64,000 nt of DNA from Tenrec ecaudatus (GCF_050624435.1 NC_134539.1:46036001-46100000); one strand, 5' to 3'. Positions 21,726 through 33,927 are shown, counted from the first letter of the stretch. The notes: a model not told the origin generated them from the letters alone. Translations and numbers: made by a program.

Positions 21726-22890
21726 ACCTAGTCCATGGCACCACCAAGGTGTGTACATGTTCACATATGTACATGAGTAATATGTATAAATATACAATCA
21801 CCAGTCCATTGGTTTTGAAGTGTCTCCTTGTGACTTCGGTTTACATTTCTCAAATGACTTACGATGTGCCACTTTTCAGGTGCTAAGAGATCATGTGTGT
21901 ACCTTCTTTTCAGAAGTCCTATTGCCCATTTTAAATTGAAATGTCCTTGTCTTTCTAAAGCATGCAAATCCCCAAATGCGAGGAATACCAGTTCTCCACC
22001 AACATAAAGCCTTCTTATGCGTTTAAAAGGAGAACATCATTCCTAGCCTCAGCTATCTTGAAATCCCACTCATTCTTCATTAAACTTCCCTTTACGGGTG
22101 CTTCTAATGTACCATATAGAAAAGGTTCATTGTAGCACTAGAGAAGAAATCTATCTTCTTGTCTTCTTTGGTGTTTTACTGCTTCGTTGCTTTATTCCTG
22201 TCAACCGTGAGTTCAATGCTTTCACAAGAATCATCTGGAAATTTGACAAGGCCATTATATGCACAACTTATATAATTGTAAAAAAAGAAGTGTTACATCA
22301 GGACGTCATCTGACCGCCTCCAGCTTCACAAGGGGAAAGAGGAGAATGGCCATCAGCATCTAGTAAGGCCAGTGTCTATGAGGCAGCGCTCAGACCCAGC
22401 CTTCTTACTAATTCTAAAACCAATGGACCCTCCCACCGCACGCTCTGCTTTTCAGCTGAGTCCAATTACTCATTGCAATGACCACACACAGAACTCACAG
22501 ATAAAACTTCACCGTTAGAGGGTTTATTACAGATGTTAACAGGTTACAGAAGCTCAAAATACAAAATTATTTGAACAGAACAGCCCCTTATCAGCTGTAC
22601 CGACATGCTGCATCTCTCTGGTCTTTGGCCTCTTAGTCACATAGCCTATTGGCCTCTGGCCCTGCTCAGCAATGCTGCAAAGCTTTTTGGGGGGGGCAGA
22701 GGGGGGTGCTGCCAATAAATGTCCAAAGGGTGTGCCACTATGCCATAGGCCTCAATCCAAAAGTACTCCGTGAGCTAGCTCCCCCAATTAATTACTTGGA
22801 AGCATCCTCTTCCACATCAAGCTTCCTCCTGAAGGCACTCGGCTGTACTTGCTCTGTGGACTGGCAAGTCCATGGTTGTGTCTCCCGCCC
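21726..22890. other. Unassigned stretch, possible old LTR in the right half
   Basis: Between about 22430 and 22700 the composition and 'gagggtttattacagatgtt' (an antisense polyadenylation-like site) suggest a fragment of an unidentified antisense LTR. This is a guess; no family was recognised. Confidence 0.3.
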
Positions 22891-22891
22891 G

Positions 22892-22940
<49 letters not shown>

Positions 22941-22944
22941 CTCT
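22891..22944. repeat. (GGCTCT)9 microsatellite
   Basis: Nine perfect tandem hexamers. Three overlapping open frames (Leu-Ala, Gly-Ser and Trp-Leu repeats) are consequences of the hexamer being a multiple of three. Confidence 0.97.
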
Positions 22945-23171
22945 TGGTTCTGCTGCTGCTGTTCCTCTTTTTCTCTTCTCGTGTCAGAGCCATCCCCCGG
23001 GTTAAGGAGGCATGCAGGGTCCCAAATCCTGACTCTTCTGCTGCTAGTGAAATTCCCCCGTTCTGTTTCTGGGCTAGCTCATTTTCTAGGTCGCATGATG
23101 GCCATCACCCTGACCCCTGTTAGCAGTCACTCACCACTGAGTCCTCTAATCCTATCAGGAACCTCCTATTC

Positions 23172-23385
23172 CTCAGGAGAGCCCAGACCCTAGAAAAAGG
23201 GCATCCTGCTTGGTAAAGTGGAAGGACAGTGAAAAAGAAGAAGCCCCCCATGACACGGATGGACACTGTGGCTCAGGCGTCGGACCATTGTGAGGGTGAT
23301 GCAGGACCAGGCGGCGTTTTGTTGTGCGTCTTGTCGCCATGGGTCGGAGCTGACTGGATGGCCCCTGGCGATAATCAGTCACCTT
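23172..23385 (+). mobile_element. RTE-clade LINE 3'-terminal fragment
   Basis: 'gggcatcctgcttggtaaag', 'tggacactgtggctcagg', 'tgatgcaggaccaggcggcg' and 'cgccatgggtcggagctgac' are successive landmarks of the RTE 3' end. Confidence 0.85.
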
Positions 23386-24744
23386 TCCCGACTTCTCACC
23401 CAGGCCCATCAAGAAAAATGCCGTGTGGTGGGAGTAACCAAGACAATGGCTAGAAACGCTGCATTGAATCCTTTCTTATCCTGCAATCATGAAAAACAAA
23501 ATTCTCAGTTTTGATGTCCATTTCCAATTTCTGAATAGTAGCTCAGACTTCCTCTGAGAAGATAGTCTAAAATAAAGCCTTACCTAAACTAAACTAGCAC
23601 TTGGAGGTGGGAGAGAAAGGATACTCATAAGATAAGACAAAGAATAGTTCAGATTCAGGAAGGGTTTAAAAAAATTTTTTTCTCCATAAATATGTATAGA
23701 CTGTATTAGAGAAAATGACAAGTACCCAAATGATCTCAAAAAATATAACCATGAATGAATAAACATATAAAGTAAATGCTATTTATTCTGAGTCAGAAGA
23801 AAAAATGTTGTCATTTCTAGATCTTTCTCCCATTCAATGCACGTAAATAACAGCCAAATTATAATATTTATCCTCTGGGAAATTTTATCTCTTGACAATG
23901 CTTCCTTACTAATCCTCATTAATCCTTACAGTCAATTGAGATAGTTAATAGGCAATTAACATCCCAATTTTAAAAATGACAATATTGGGACATGTATAGG
24001 GAGTAATGCCCTTGAGTGCCTCAGGGTGGGTGACGAGTAAAGAGGTGAGGGTGTATACACGAGACTTGCTGTCACCAACCAAGAACAGAGCTCAACAAAG
24101 AGCTATGACGTCTCAGAGGGGTGGTAGGCGCCTCAAAGACCACCTCCTCCTCCATCCTCTACCCCCAGCCTCCGCCAAAGCTACCTCCCACTAGCACCTT
24201 CCTCTCCATTGACAATACCTCCCGCAGCAGCAAGCTCACCACCTCCTGAGTTGGACCTTCTTATTTGTGAACAGCTGTGATTATTTAAAAGGTCGTCCTT
24301 GTGGGAAACTGAGTTATATCTCTGGCGATCTTCTATTCGCCCTTCTTAGGCTGAACCAGTCAAGTCTCTCGGACCTGACCTACCTTCAAATATTAAAGCA
24401 GTAAGCAACTCCCAGTTGACTGACTCATTTATTTCAATATTTCCTCATGTGGTGTCGTCTCCAGTCCTCTCCCCACCCTACTTGTAAAAGTCTGCCTTGT
24501 AAAAGTTTGTCCATACAGGTGGGAAGCTTTTGTAAGGAAAGGCATATCTTCTTAAAGTGAGACTTCACTAAGTCCTTTAAACTCCCTTCGTCTACTTATT
24601 TGCCCGACAAGGGAGACACCACATGGTGTCGGGGAAGTCCTGCACTGGGTCTTCCCGGACCTGCTAACTTCCAAGTCACTTTCAAACCCCCAAAGGCAGC
24701 TTAGGCTGCTCCGCTGCTTTAGAAAACCCCCCTTCAAAGAGACC
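23386..24744. other. Mostly unassigned stretch with a weak antisense MIR
   Basis: About 23910-24060 ('aatcccttacag'-like order: 'cattaatccttacagtcaat', 'aaatgacaatattgggacat') is compatible with antisense MIR. The rest shows no recognisable exon or repeat. Confidence 0.35.
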
Positions 24745-24870
24745 ACGATTGGCTCAGGGATAACAACACTGCGAGCTGACACAGGACCAGGCAGGGCTTT
24801 GCTCTGGTGGGCACAGGGTCACGCTCCGTCAGACCCACACTGATGGCACCCGAAAACAACCACTGCCGAG
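24745..24870 (+). mobile_element. RTE 3' tail fragment
   Basis: 'acactgcgagctgacacagg', 'accaggcagggctttgctct' and 'ctgatggcacccgaaaacaa' fit the last 120 bp of the RTE element. Confidence 0.6.
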
Positions 24871-24954
24871 CGTACAATATTAGGATGTGGCTCTTCACTT
24901 ACGAAGACTTAAAGAGCAGTTCACGGTCACCGCCTTACTGAAGAGAAGACACCC

Positions 24955-25262
24955 TTCTTTAAAAGCAAAAATATTTGCGGGACTATTTATTGCATCGTGA
25001 AGTTCCAGAAGAACGAAAAATCTGTATTGGCAAAAGTATGGCTGGGGTGTTCCTCAGAAGCATCCTTGCGATGCTATCGAGGAGCAGCTTCCCAGAGAAG
25101 AGCAACGTGCTTGGTAAAGTAGAGGGTCCGCAAAATAAGAAGACCCGCACTGAGACGGGTTGGCGCAGTGGCTCCAACACTGCGATGTTGGGGAGGGGGC
25201 CCCAGAGCTGACGACTCTTCCTTCTGTGGTGTGGAGGAGTGAGATGGCACCTAACAACGACA
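24955..25262 (+). mobile_element. RTE-clade LINE 3' fragment
   Basis: Continuous RTE 3' sequence: 'ctcagaagcatccttgcgat', then 'gcttggtaaagtagagggtc', 'gacgggttggcgcagtggct' and the terminal 'tggcacctaacaacgacaag'. The element lacks a few dozen bases at the 'rank' of the ctcctgata segment compared with other copies. Confidence 0.85.
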
Positions 25263-25389
25263 AGGCTATTCCTGGAAATTAAAGTGCAAAGAAGCTATGC
25301 TGAATGGTACTCCGCACCATTCTGTCCTGTGTGCTCCTTCTCCCTCACTCCTTGCCCACATGGAAAGGCGTGATTTTGAATTTAGCATT

Positions 25390-25700
25390 TTAAAGCTGAC
25401 ATTGCACTATGCTTTTTGCCTTTCCCGTTCAATAATCTTTACTGACTGCCATTCTGATCATGGCTGTACAGTGCTCCACAGAATAGACAATAATGTACTG
25501 AACTCATTCTCTGGGGCAAGGCTTTTAAGTGATTTCCAAAATGTTCTTCAGAGTGTTGCATATGTCTTAATGCTTACAGTTTTCCTTGTTCTGTGGGAAT
25601 ATTTCCCTGAGATAAGGTTCCAAGGGCTCAATGATGAGATAAGAAGGATAAACATTTTTATGATTCAAAGATAGTCTAACACTGAACATTTTTAATACAG
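25390..25700 (+). mobile_element. Possible old L1M fragment
   Basis: 'ggctgtacagtgctccacag', 'aagtgatttccaaaatgttc' and 'gggaatatttccctgagata' resemble the ancient mammalian L1 segment that also reads 'tgctgggtcaaaggg'. Heavily decayed, so the assignment is tentative. Confidence 0.4.
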
Positions 25701-26238
25701 TGATTTGCCTTCTGAGGAGAGAATTCATTCCCAGTAAACTGTATGATGTGCATAAATGTTTCGTTATGAGCAACTTTCATGGAAATGAAGACATTTCTGC
25801 ATTTAGTTCTGCAGTAACATTTCATTCTTTTGACTTTGCTTCTGTTACATAGTAGGACAATGGAAGCTGATGCTTCTGAGATTTTCTGTATGTCAATAAA
25901 ATATAGTAAAATAATTTAATTTGGGAAACATATTACATAGTCCACTTTTCAAAAAGAATAACATTGTCCCTCTCTCCTGATTATTACTATATTTAGGAAT
26001 TATTGAAAGAATAAATAATGTTACCATTACCAATTACATCAAATATTAGCCTTGGTCTACTTTTTTTAATTCTTTGCTTTGGTATTTATGTGTCCACATT
26101 AACATTTGACCCTTTGGACTGGGAAGGTTTGGTGGTATCATTAGCATATGTTAAGCAAAGTGTGGAAATGTTTACTTTTTAACTTTACATTCTTTTGTGA
26201 GTAATGATAGATTTCTAAGGGGGAAAAAGATACTTAAT
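25701..26238. other. Unassigned AT-rich stretch
   Basis: No exon or repeat recognised; adjoins the 3' end of a long antisense L1. Confidence 0.45.
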
Positions 26239-28130
26239 TTTTTAAATCATTTTATTGTGGCGCATACAACTCTTATCACAATCCACACATACATCAATTG
26301 TGTAAAGTACACTTATGCATTCGTTGTCCTCATCATTCTTAAAACTCTCACTTTCCTCTTGGGCTCCTCATTTTTCTTTTATTTCCCACCCCCTCCCTCA
26401 CCACTCCACCCTCCCTCATGAACCCTTGATAATTTATAAATTATTATTATGTCATGTCTTACCCTGTCCGATGTCTCCCTCCCTTCACCCACTTTTCTGT
26501 TACCCATCCCCCAGGGAGAAGGTTATATGTAGATCCTTGTAATTGGTTCCCCCTTTCTACTCCTCCTTCCCTCTTTCCTCCTGGTATCGCCACTCTCACC
26601 ACTGGTCCTGAGGGGTTCATCTGTCCTGGATTCCGTGTTTCCAGTTCCCATCTGCACCGTTGTGCATCCTCTGGTCTTACCAGGTTTGCAAGGTAGAATT
26701 GGGATCATGATAGTGGGGGGAAGGAAGCATTTAAGAACTAAAGGAAGTTTGTGAGTTTCGTCAATGCTACCCTGCACCCTGAGTGACTCATCTCCTCCCC
26801 ACTACCCATCTGCAAGGGATGTCCAGGTGTCTACAGATGAGCATTGGGTTCCATCACACGCTCCCCTCATTCATGATTATATGGTTTTTCCCCCTTTGGT
26901 GCTTGATACCTGGTCCCCTCAATGCTTCATTATCATACATGCTGGTGTGCTTCTACAATGTGGGCTTTGTTGCTTCTGGCATACATGGCCGCTTGTTTAC
27001 CTTCAATTTTTTAAGACCCCAGACGCTATATCTCTCGATAGCTGGGCACCATCAGCCTTCTTCACCACACTTACTTATGCACACATTCATCTTCAGCGTT
27101 TATATGGGCAAGGTGAGCACACAATGATGGTTTTTGTTCTTTGTTGTCTGCTACCTGATCCCTTCAACACCTTGTGATCACACAGGCTTGTGTGCTTCTT
27201 CCCTGTGCACTTTGTTGCTTCCGATCTAGATGGCCTCTTGTTTACCTTCAAGAGTTTAAGACCCCAGATGCTATATCTTTTGATAGCTGGGCACCATCAG
27301 CTTTCTTCACCATGTTTGCTTATGCACACGTTTGTCCTCAGTGATCGTGTCAGGAAGCTGGGTATCATGGAATGACATTTAGCTGAGCAAAAGTGCTCTT
27401 GTATTAAGGGAATGCATGTGAGGAGGCCCAATGTCCACCTGCTACTCTACTATTAAACCTATAAATATATGCACATAGGTCTATTTCCCCCATAATCATA
27501 AATATATTTACATATGTACATGTCTGTATTTGGGCCTGTATGTATGCCCTTTGCCTCCTACTCCTTTCCTCTATTTCCTTATGCTTTCCTCCTGTCTCAC
27601 TACCATGTTCAGCCTTCATTCTGGTTTCAGTAATTCCTCTCTGTTACCTTGCCTTTGGTCACTCCCTACCAGTCCTCCCATCCCCTCCCTCCACTGGCTT
27701 TGAACCACTCCTTGTTCCCTTGTCCCTGGGTTGACCAACACCTCCCTTCCCCCACCTTCCACTCTCCCATGTCCCCCAGGGCCGTTGGTCCCATTGTTTT
27801 CTTCTCCACATTGTTTATCCAGCCTATCTTATCTGCAGAGATAAGATAGACCTGCAGAGATACTAATATGTACATAAAATTGTGGATGACCTCAATAGCA
27901 CCAAACAAAGTTGCACACAGGAACATGGCCATGACGGCTGCAACACCGACAAACCAACAAAAAGCCACTGACATACAAAATCTAAAAGAAGAGAGAAAAA
28001 AATTTTTTAAGAAAAGCCTGTTAATAGTTCAAGGTCTGTTTGTTGACCTTTAGGAGTGTTTGCCGGTCGAGTCTGATGGGGTGCCATGCCCTGACCCCAA
28101 AGTCCTTAATGTTAATATAAAGTTATTATT
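26239..28130 (-). mobile_element. Long L1 3' UTR, antisense, about 1.9 kb
   Basis: The left end is the reverse-complement 3' terminus ('aaatcattttattgtggcgc', 'tcaattgtgtaaagtacac'). The body then runs about 1.9 kb through landmarks found in the sense copies at 51365-52532 and 53719-54542: 'gatgctatatcttttgatag' and 'catgtgggctttgttgcttc'-type motifs. The block beginning near 27120 ('tgtctgctacctgatccctt' through 'gatagctgggcaccatcagc') repeats one at 26870-27060. No ORF2 is visible at the right end, so this copy is truncated within a very long non-coding 3' region. Open frames inside are incidental. Confidence 0.8.
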
Positions 28131-28359
28131 TCTTTATATACGCTTTCATAATGTCATTAATCTCCTCTTTCACACTTCTGGTCTTTTGAGAGCAGGGATT
28201 CATTGAAATATATACTCATTTAAAATTGTTTTGTTGTTTATTTGTTTTTAAGAAATTACTTCTTGTCAGGTAATTTTTTTTTTTAAGAATGTCCTTTACT
28301 TAAGGACTACAAGGTGTCGACTCTGCTCTGAGGGCTCCAAGAATAGACTTTATTTTAAT

Positions 28360-28530
28360 CCCCGGTGGAACCTAAGAAGAAGACATTGTTTGACATAGAT
28401 GAGGAAACAGAGGTTTATAGGTTGACAGAAATCATGTGATTTATCTACAGTCATTTAGCTAGAAACACAGAGAAGGCAGTGTCATCCCTTTTGCAGACTC
28501 CACATAGAACCCACGCTCTTAATCCCTGCT
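28360..28530 (-). repeat. MIR SINE fragment, antisense
   Basis: 'gatgaggaaacagaggttta', 'agtcatttagctagaaacac' and 'cccacgctcttaatccctgc' match the reverse-complement MIR order. Confidence 0.75.
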
Positions 28531-29354
28531 CCTGACTCTCTCCATGCGTGAGCCGCAACTCACCAGACATTACAGGAACCACCATCAGTCCAGCACATTC
28601 GAGAGGAAAAAGCAGGACAAGTGTCCAGTACACGACAGGGTTCCGCATACGGTGAAACTGCGAATAATTTTGGACTCGGGTTCTTCACCATCTGAACAGT
28701 CTCTAGGTCTTGCTACTTGCCCTTTGGTCTGCCATGTAGTAGTATTGTCTTTCTGATAATTCTACAGGTAGCGGCACGGTCTAGATCTGGTGTTTTGTAA
28801 CCAGGATACGCAGGAGTGACTGGAGACAGACTGGCAGAAGCAGACATCCCTATCCTAAGCTCACTGGGCCTGCTTTCCTTTCTTTCCCATAGTCCCCTGT
28901 CAGAAGCAGAGGCAGGTCAGACACAGAAGCCAGGGGCAACAGAGCGCAGAGTGGGGTGATAGACACAAAGGGGAACAAAGTGAGCGATGCATCTGCCCCT
29001 ACATTTGCTTAAATTGGGAGTAAACAACCAGGCACGCAATCCCTTTGCATAACCTGTTGCTAATAAACACATGAGCAACCTGATTGCAACCGAAATTTGC
29101 AAAATACAATAGAGACAGTCCCTGCCCTCAAGGGAGTCCTGGTCTGAATTCCAGACAAACAATGCAAAAGTGGGCTGAGCAGGCAAGCCTGGCCAAGTAG
29201 GCAGGATGATGTGTCTATGAGCAGAAGAGAAGCAGAAACTCAGGGACTGCTTGGGAGGTGAGAGAACCCTCGACGTCCAAGAACCCTCCAATTTAATCTG
29301 GGCCCCTGAGCCCTGACTCTCCTCTGTGAAGGAGGATTCATGACATCCACTACA
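28531..29354. other. Unassigned non-coding stretch
   Basis: No repeat family recognised. The 124-residue minus-strand frame at 28917-29291 has no identifiable domain. Confidence 0.4.
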
Positions 29355-29515
29355 TAGAATTGACGTGTTGGGCTGCTAACTGCAGGGTCAGTGGTTCAAA
29401 CCCACTGGTTGTTCCTCAGAAGAGAGATGAGGCTATTTGCTCCTGAGACTTACAGCCTGGAAAACCCTGGGAAGACATTCTGCTGTGTCACCATGACTCG
29501 ATGGCAGAGGGACTC
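29355..29515 (+). mobile_element. AfroSINE
   Basis: 'ttgggctgctaactgcaggg', 'tcagtggttcaaacccactg' (B-box region) and 'accatgactcgatggcagag' occur in sense order. The first bases of the head are lost. Confidence 0.85.
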
Positions 29516-29999
29516 TTAACACAGAATTGTGAGGTGTGAGAATTAAATAAAATGAACCACGGAGAAAGACGAGTGCACTCTGGGAAGGAACATGCAAGTG
29601 GCGATTAAAATCAGGCTTGAGCCTTCGAAGCAGAATTCCCGAAAAAATGGCCTGTTCAATCTATGAATTGATAATCCACTCACCTTCCTTCCTCTCCAGT
29701 GTTAATTCCACACCACCACTGACTACCAGGCGTGTGCACCTCACTCCTCCTCAGACTCTGCCTGTCAGCACCCTCAGTCCCATGTCAAAGGTAAAAGAGG
29801 ATGGCTCTGGTAAAAAGGACAGTGGAGTGAGAATTTGTTTTGCTCCTATATTCATCTTTTCATGAATCTCTTCCAAGTGGTTTTTTCCCCCATCTATTTC
29901 TAGCAGAATATTGAGCTTGGGCAACAAGATCACAGTTTCATTCATTCATTTGTTTTATTAGTTCATTCAACCAATAATTTTGAGTCCCTACTAGGTGCC
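29516..29999. other. Unassigned non-coding stretch
   Basis: Contains short repeats of 'cattcatt' near 29940. No gene or interspersed repeat recognised. Confidence 0.4.
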
Positions 30000-30070
30000 A
30001 AGGAGTCTCTGGGTAGCATTTGACTACTTACTGAAAGGTTGGTGGTTCCAAGCCACCAGGAGGTGTTTCT
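30000..30070 (+). mobile_element. AfroSINE tRNA-derived head only
   Basis: 'ccaaggagtctctgggtagc' and 'gaaaggttggtggttccaag' represent the tRNA-like head with its B box. The body is absent; an antisense copy begins immediately downstream. Confidence 0.65.
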
Positions 30071-30074
30071 CACT

Positions 30075-30228
30075 TCCTTCAAGTCAATGCTGACCCATAG
30101 CGCCCACTGTGGGTTTCTGTCACTGTTTCCAGGAGTTGAATACCAAGTTTTTCTCCCTCGGAGCAGCTGGTGGTTTTGAACTGCCCACTATGCAGATCCC
30201 AGACCAATGTTTAACCACTACACCACGA
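30075..30228 (-). mobile_element. AfroSINE, antisense
   Basis: 'caagtcaatgctgacccata', 'ctcggagcagctggtggttt', 'tgaactgcccactatgcag' and 'taaccactacaccacgagat' follow the reverse-complement order. With the preceding head, the head sequences sit at the two outer ends. Confidence 0.85.
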
Positions 30229-30404
30229 GATCTATCGAGGCAATGACACATATAAATCTTCCTGGTAGGTTCCCTACCGAAAGCCCAGCATAGCATGAGT
30301 GCCTTCAGCAGGTATGATTCATTACCTCAACTTCCTCTTTTAAAGAAAGCACTCCGTAAACAACTCTGCTGGACAGTTTACTGCCTTGGGTGGAGAAGTA
30401 AAGT

Positions 30405-30565
30405 AGCAAAAGAATAGCGTTTGGAGTTGAGGTCTCTGTCAAGTTCTAGGTGAATCACCCTCTCAAAGCTACTTATCCTTTGAGACGGTTTCCTCGTCTG
30501 TAAAATGGAGATAATCACACCCATCAAGCAGCATTTTTGTGTGGATTAAATCAAGTAATGGGCAT
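30405..30565 (+). repeat. MIR SINE fragment
   Basis: 'ttcctcgtctgtaaaatgga' and 'gtgtggattaaatcaagtaa' are the conserved MIR 3' core. Confidence 0.85.
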
Positions 30566-30894
30566 TCCCACACATCACCAGGGCCAAACCCCACCCACCT
30601 GGCTATGTGATTACTGCGGCAACCCTGCTGGAACCAGGAGAGGACACATGTCCATCTGAGAGCCTCCGGGACTGTCTTTTTTTGTTTGTTTTTTTCCATC
30701 CAGAGAAAAGTGGGTCATTTTGGCCTTCTTAGACTAAAAGACTCGCAGAAAGGGCAGCATGTCGTCTGAACGAACATCACTCCGGGCATCTGCACACCAC
30801 GTGCGGGGCTGCGAGAGCCTTCCTCAGCACTGAGAAAATAGTACATTCACCTTGTCATTCATCCAGCCATGTGCATCGCCATTCAAACCTGAGC
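30566..30894. other. Unassigned stretch
   Basis: Nothing recognised apart from a T-rich run near 30677-30697. Confidence 0.4.
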
Positions 30895-31015
30895 CCGCGC
30901 TGCTAGTCAATTCCAACTCACAGCGACCGTGTCTAGGGTTTCCCAAGAAGTAATTCCTCTCTGAAGCAGGGAGCTCTGTCTGTCTCTCGTGTCATGGCTG
31001 ATGAGTTGGAACTGC
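30895..31015 (-). mobile_element. AfroSINE fragment, antisense
   Basis: 'gctagtcaattccaactcac', 'agcgaccgtgtctagggttt' and 'tgatgagttggaactgc' are the 3' half of a reverse-complement AfroSINE. Confidence 0.7.
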
Positions 31016-31744
31016 TCCCCTTACCCCCGTGTGCCCTGAAGGCTCCTTCCTTCCTCCATTGTCCACCCATGATTGACTATCCATCAATCCATCGAGAATG
31101 TCTGTTATGAGACCAGAACGGTGCCGAACTGCTCGAGGGCTGGATTCACGTCCCAGAGAGAAGGTAGACAGCCAGTGCGTAAGTGTGGTGGCCTGTGAGG
31201 AGGGCAATAACAATAACAACCACGTAGCAAGCATCACAAAAGTTAGCTCTACTGGTCAAGTTCCTGGTTAGAAGCAATGGATACGAACTTGGCCAATCAG
31301 AGTCAAAATCTGAGTTTATTGAGGGAGGGCGCAGATGGGGTGAGGAGGGGCGTGTGCCGCACTGGTGAGGCTTCTGGGGGCGCAGATGCATAAAAGGGAA
31401 AGCAACTAAGGAAGGCCACACAGTCAAAACCCCGCCACAGGGAAGAGCTGAGGAGGACACCGAAGCCAGCCCTGTCAGTCTGGATGCCATGTCAGGTCTT
31501 GCGTCTCCATCTGCTCTAGAAGACAGGCTGTGCTTACAGCTGCCCAGTGCAACCAAAGGAGCTCTCGGCAGTAAAGGGAGAGAAGATGCCTCTCAGGCAG
31601 GGGCATCTGAGGAGCCAGGGCCAAGGGCCTGGGGAAACCCGCATCTGGCCTCTCCAGCTCTGATGGTGGGAGGCTGGTGTGGCTTCCTTCGCAGATTCAT
31701 CCTGAAGGAATCCAAATAGAAGGACAGGCTTCAGGCGCAGGGCA
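31016..31744. other. Unassigned non-coding stretch
   Basis: The 136-residue minus-strand frame at 31146-31556 has no recognisable domain and overlaps frames on the other strand. Confidence 0.4.
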
Positions 31745-31930
31745 GCCAAATGTTTACAGACTGCTTCCCACGTGCCAAACACCACACTCCGCAATTTACA
31801 AGCAATCCATCATTTGAACCTCACAGTCGAGCCCTCTGTCAGGTCCACGACTGAGTCACTGAGATTTGACAAGGGGGAGTTACTTGCACAACCCCCTGAT
31901 CTCAACTCGAATGTTCAACTACTGCATTAC
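31745..31930 (-). repeat. Probable MIR fragment, antisense
   Basis: 'cttcccacgtgccaaacacc', 'atttgaacctcacagtcgag' and 'gggagttacttgcacaaccc' are compatible with the reverse complement of MIR; diverged. Confidence 0.55.
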
Positions 31931-32022
31931 AAAGACAGAAACACGAAGGCTCAAGACACCATGAATAAATCCAGGAGGGCATGCCAGAGGAGGAGATTGA
32001 AAAGATGAGAGACCTGGTTCCC

Positions 32023-32190
32023 ATTAATGGTATCAAGTCCATTCCTATAAGACTGGATCCAACTGCCCTTGGGTGTTTCCCAGACAGTGACGCTTTATGA
32101 AATTAGTCCTGGAAGCGGCTGGTGGTTTCAAACTGCTAACCTTGCCGTTCGTAACCCAGTGTGTAACCCACCACACCACCAGGGCTCCAA
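32023..32190 (-). mobile_element. AfroSINE, antisense
   Basis: 'ggtatcaagtccattcctat', 'gaagcggctggtggtttcaa' and a well-preserved head end, 'acccaccacaccaccagggc', give a near-complete reverse-complement copy. Confidence 0.88.
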
Positions 32191-32209
32191 AGTTTGGTTA
32201 GAGGCAGAC

Positions 32210-32372
32210 AAAGAGATGGAAGCTAGAGTAGAAGCAATGGGATTAAGAAACGCCCAAGAAAGGGCTCAAGTCTTGGAAGAATGGTGAAGAACCAGGCAGC
32301 GTTTCATTCTGTGGTTCTGAGGGTCAGTGTGGGTCAGCACTGACACCAGGTCACCAAACGAACAGCAGCAAA
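32210..32372 (+). mobile_element. RTE 3' tail fragment
   Basis: 'aatggtgaagaaccaggcag', 'cgtttcattctgtggttctg' and 'ggtcagcactgacaccaggt' are diverged versions of the RTE 3' end, followed by an aacagcagc-type tail. Confidence 0.6.
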
Positions 32373-33136
32373 GATAGCCCTGGGGAGGCGAAAGGGGTTT
32401 GAAACGTATTCAGATGTCTTGGTACCAAAGACCTTTCATTTGGGTAAAGTAGGTGCAGAAAAGGGTACCCAAAAAGCACAAAAGGAGGAATGCCATCTAG
32501 TGCCCCCAAGCCTTGGGTGCCTGGGGTACCTACAATGGGATCCCAAAAGAGATTCCAGGTTCTGGAAAATTATAAAGATTCCCATACCTGATATCGGGCA
32601 GTAGAGAGTGACACTGAAAGTTTCCATTCCTTTGTCCTCCCTGAAAACACAGAGGGAACTCAATGAGCAGAGCACCCTGACTGTTCAGCACCATGTTCTT
32701 GAGCTATTCCTACCATCCTAAGACCAAAAATCCACACGCATCCTGAATCAGATTTCTCTTTAGGTCTTAAAGAAACGAATTGCTCTGCTCATATTGCAGA
32801 GTGGATGTGACAGTTCACTCTCTGCCACAAGGGCATATTCCCAAGGGCAGCTACATGCTGCCTACTGCTGGCCAGCTTTGTAAGTAAAAACTCTTCGAGC
32901 TCACGGAAGATATTGTGTTGGATATAAGGCCCGGGGCCAACTTCCAATCAAAATCCAACAGTCTTTTACTGCTGAAATACTAGTCTAACTGAACTCCATC
33001 TTACATTGCTGAAGCGTGAGGCAACGGGAATTCACAAGGAAGCAAAACCCCAACTACTAACCACAGCACCTCCTCATATACATAGCAGCACCCTTTCAAC
33101 TTGCCATTATCATCTTTTTTCCTAGCTTTTTAAGAT
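32373..33136. other. Unassigned non-coding stretch
   Basis: No exon or repeat recognised. Confidence 0.4.

Positions 33137-33178
<42 letters not shown>
33137..33178. repeat. (TAGA)n microsatellite
   Basis: An uninterrupted tetranucleotide tract of 42 bp. Confidence 0.97.
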
Positions 33179-33927
33179 CCTAAATACCCATTTGCTTGAA
33201 GGTCAAGCCATAGAGTTTTATTAATCCGGAGGACAGCTCTCAGGCTGACAGTAAAAGAAGTTAGTTCCAGGCATGTGTCCAAGGCCACCTGGTGGGTCAA
33301 TGGACAGGTCGTGGTCCTGCAATTCTCTGTCCAGAGTGCTCAGTCTGCCAGGTGCGGCCACCGTACCAGCTGACAAGTCATCTGTCATGTTTCTCCTGGG
33401 CTCATTCTTTTTCAAGGGCCAAAACCATGACAGCGTTCATGTCAAGACTTCACTCACTGTGAAAAGCAGCCTACGAGACCTTCCATGCAAAGGGGGAGAA
33501 ATGTCCATTCCTATGAGGAGAGAATCTATTGCACAAAGCCCAGCCACGGCCAGGACCATGCATGTCTGGAGGTCAGAGGCCAGAGGCTGTGAGGGAAGGC
33601 GTGTGTCTGTGTAGAATGTCTCGACTGGCCAGATCATGGTGATGTTGGATTTCTCCCAGAGAGCTTTGCCCCAACTCTTGATAACTGTCAGCAAGTCTCA
33701 CAAACACAGGAACTGCCGAGTTGGAGATGCCAAGCAGCCGGGAACCATTAAGAATAAAATCTGAGCTGTGGAAGGAAACTAGGCATTGGGTGATCTGTCT
33801 TCTCTGTTGCTACAACCTGTGCGTTTTAAGAACAATGTCCTCCTTATTGTCTGGCTCTGGGCCTAACTCTTGGCATATTTTATTTCACTGAGACCAAGAG
33901 TATAGTTTGTGCCAACATTCTCAACCA
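33179..33927. other. Unassigned non-coding stretch
   Basis: Opposing open frames at 33273-33694 overlap; no repeat family or domain recognised. Confidence 0.4.

Noticed and set aside
22649..23193. Three overlapping frames with Leu-Ala, Gly-Ser and Trp-Leu runs
   Set aside because: The hexamer repeat (GGCTCT)9 keeps all three frames open.
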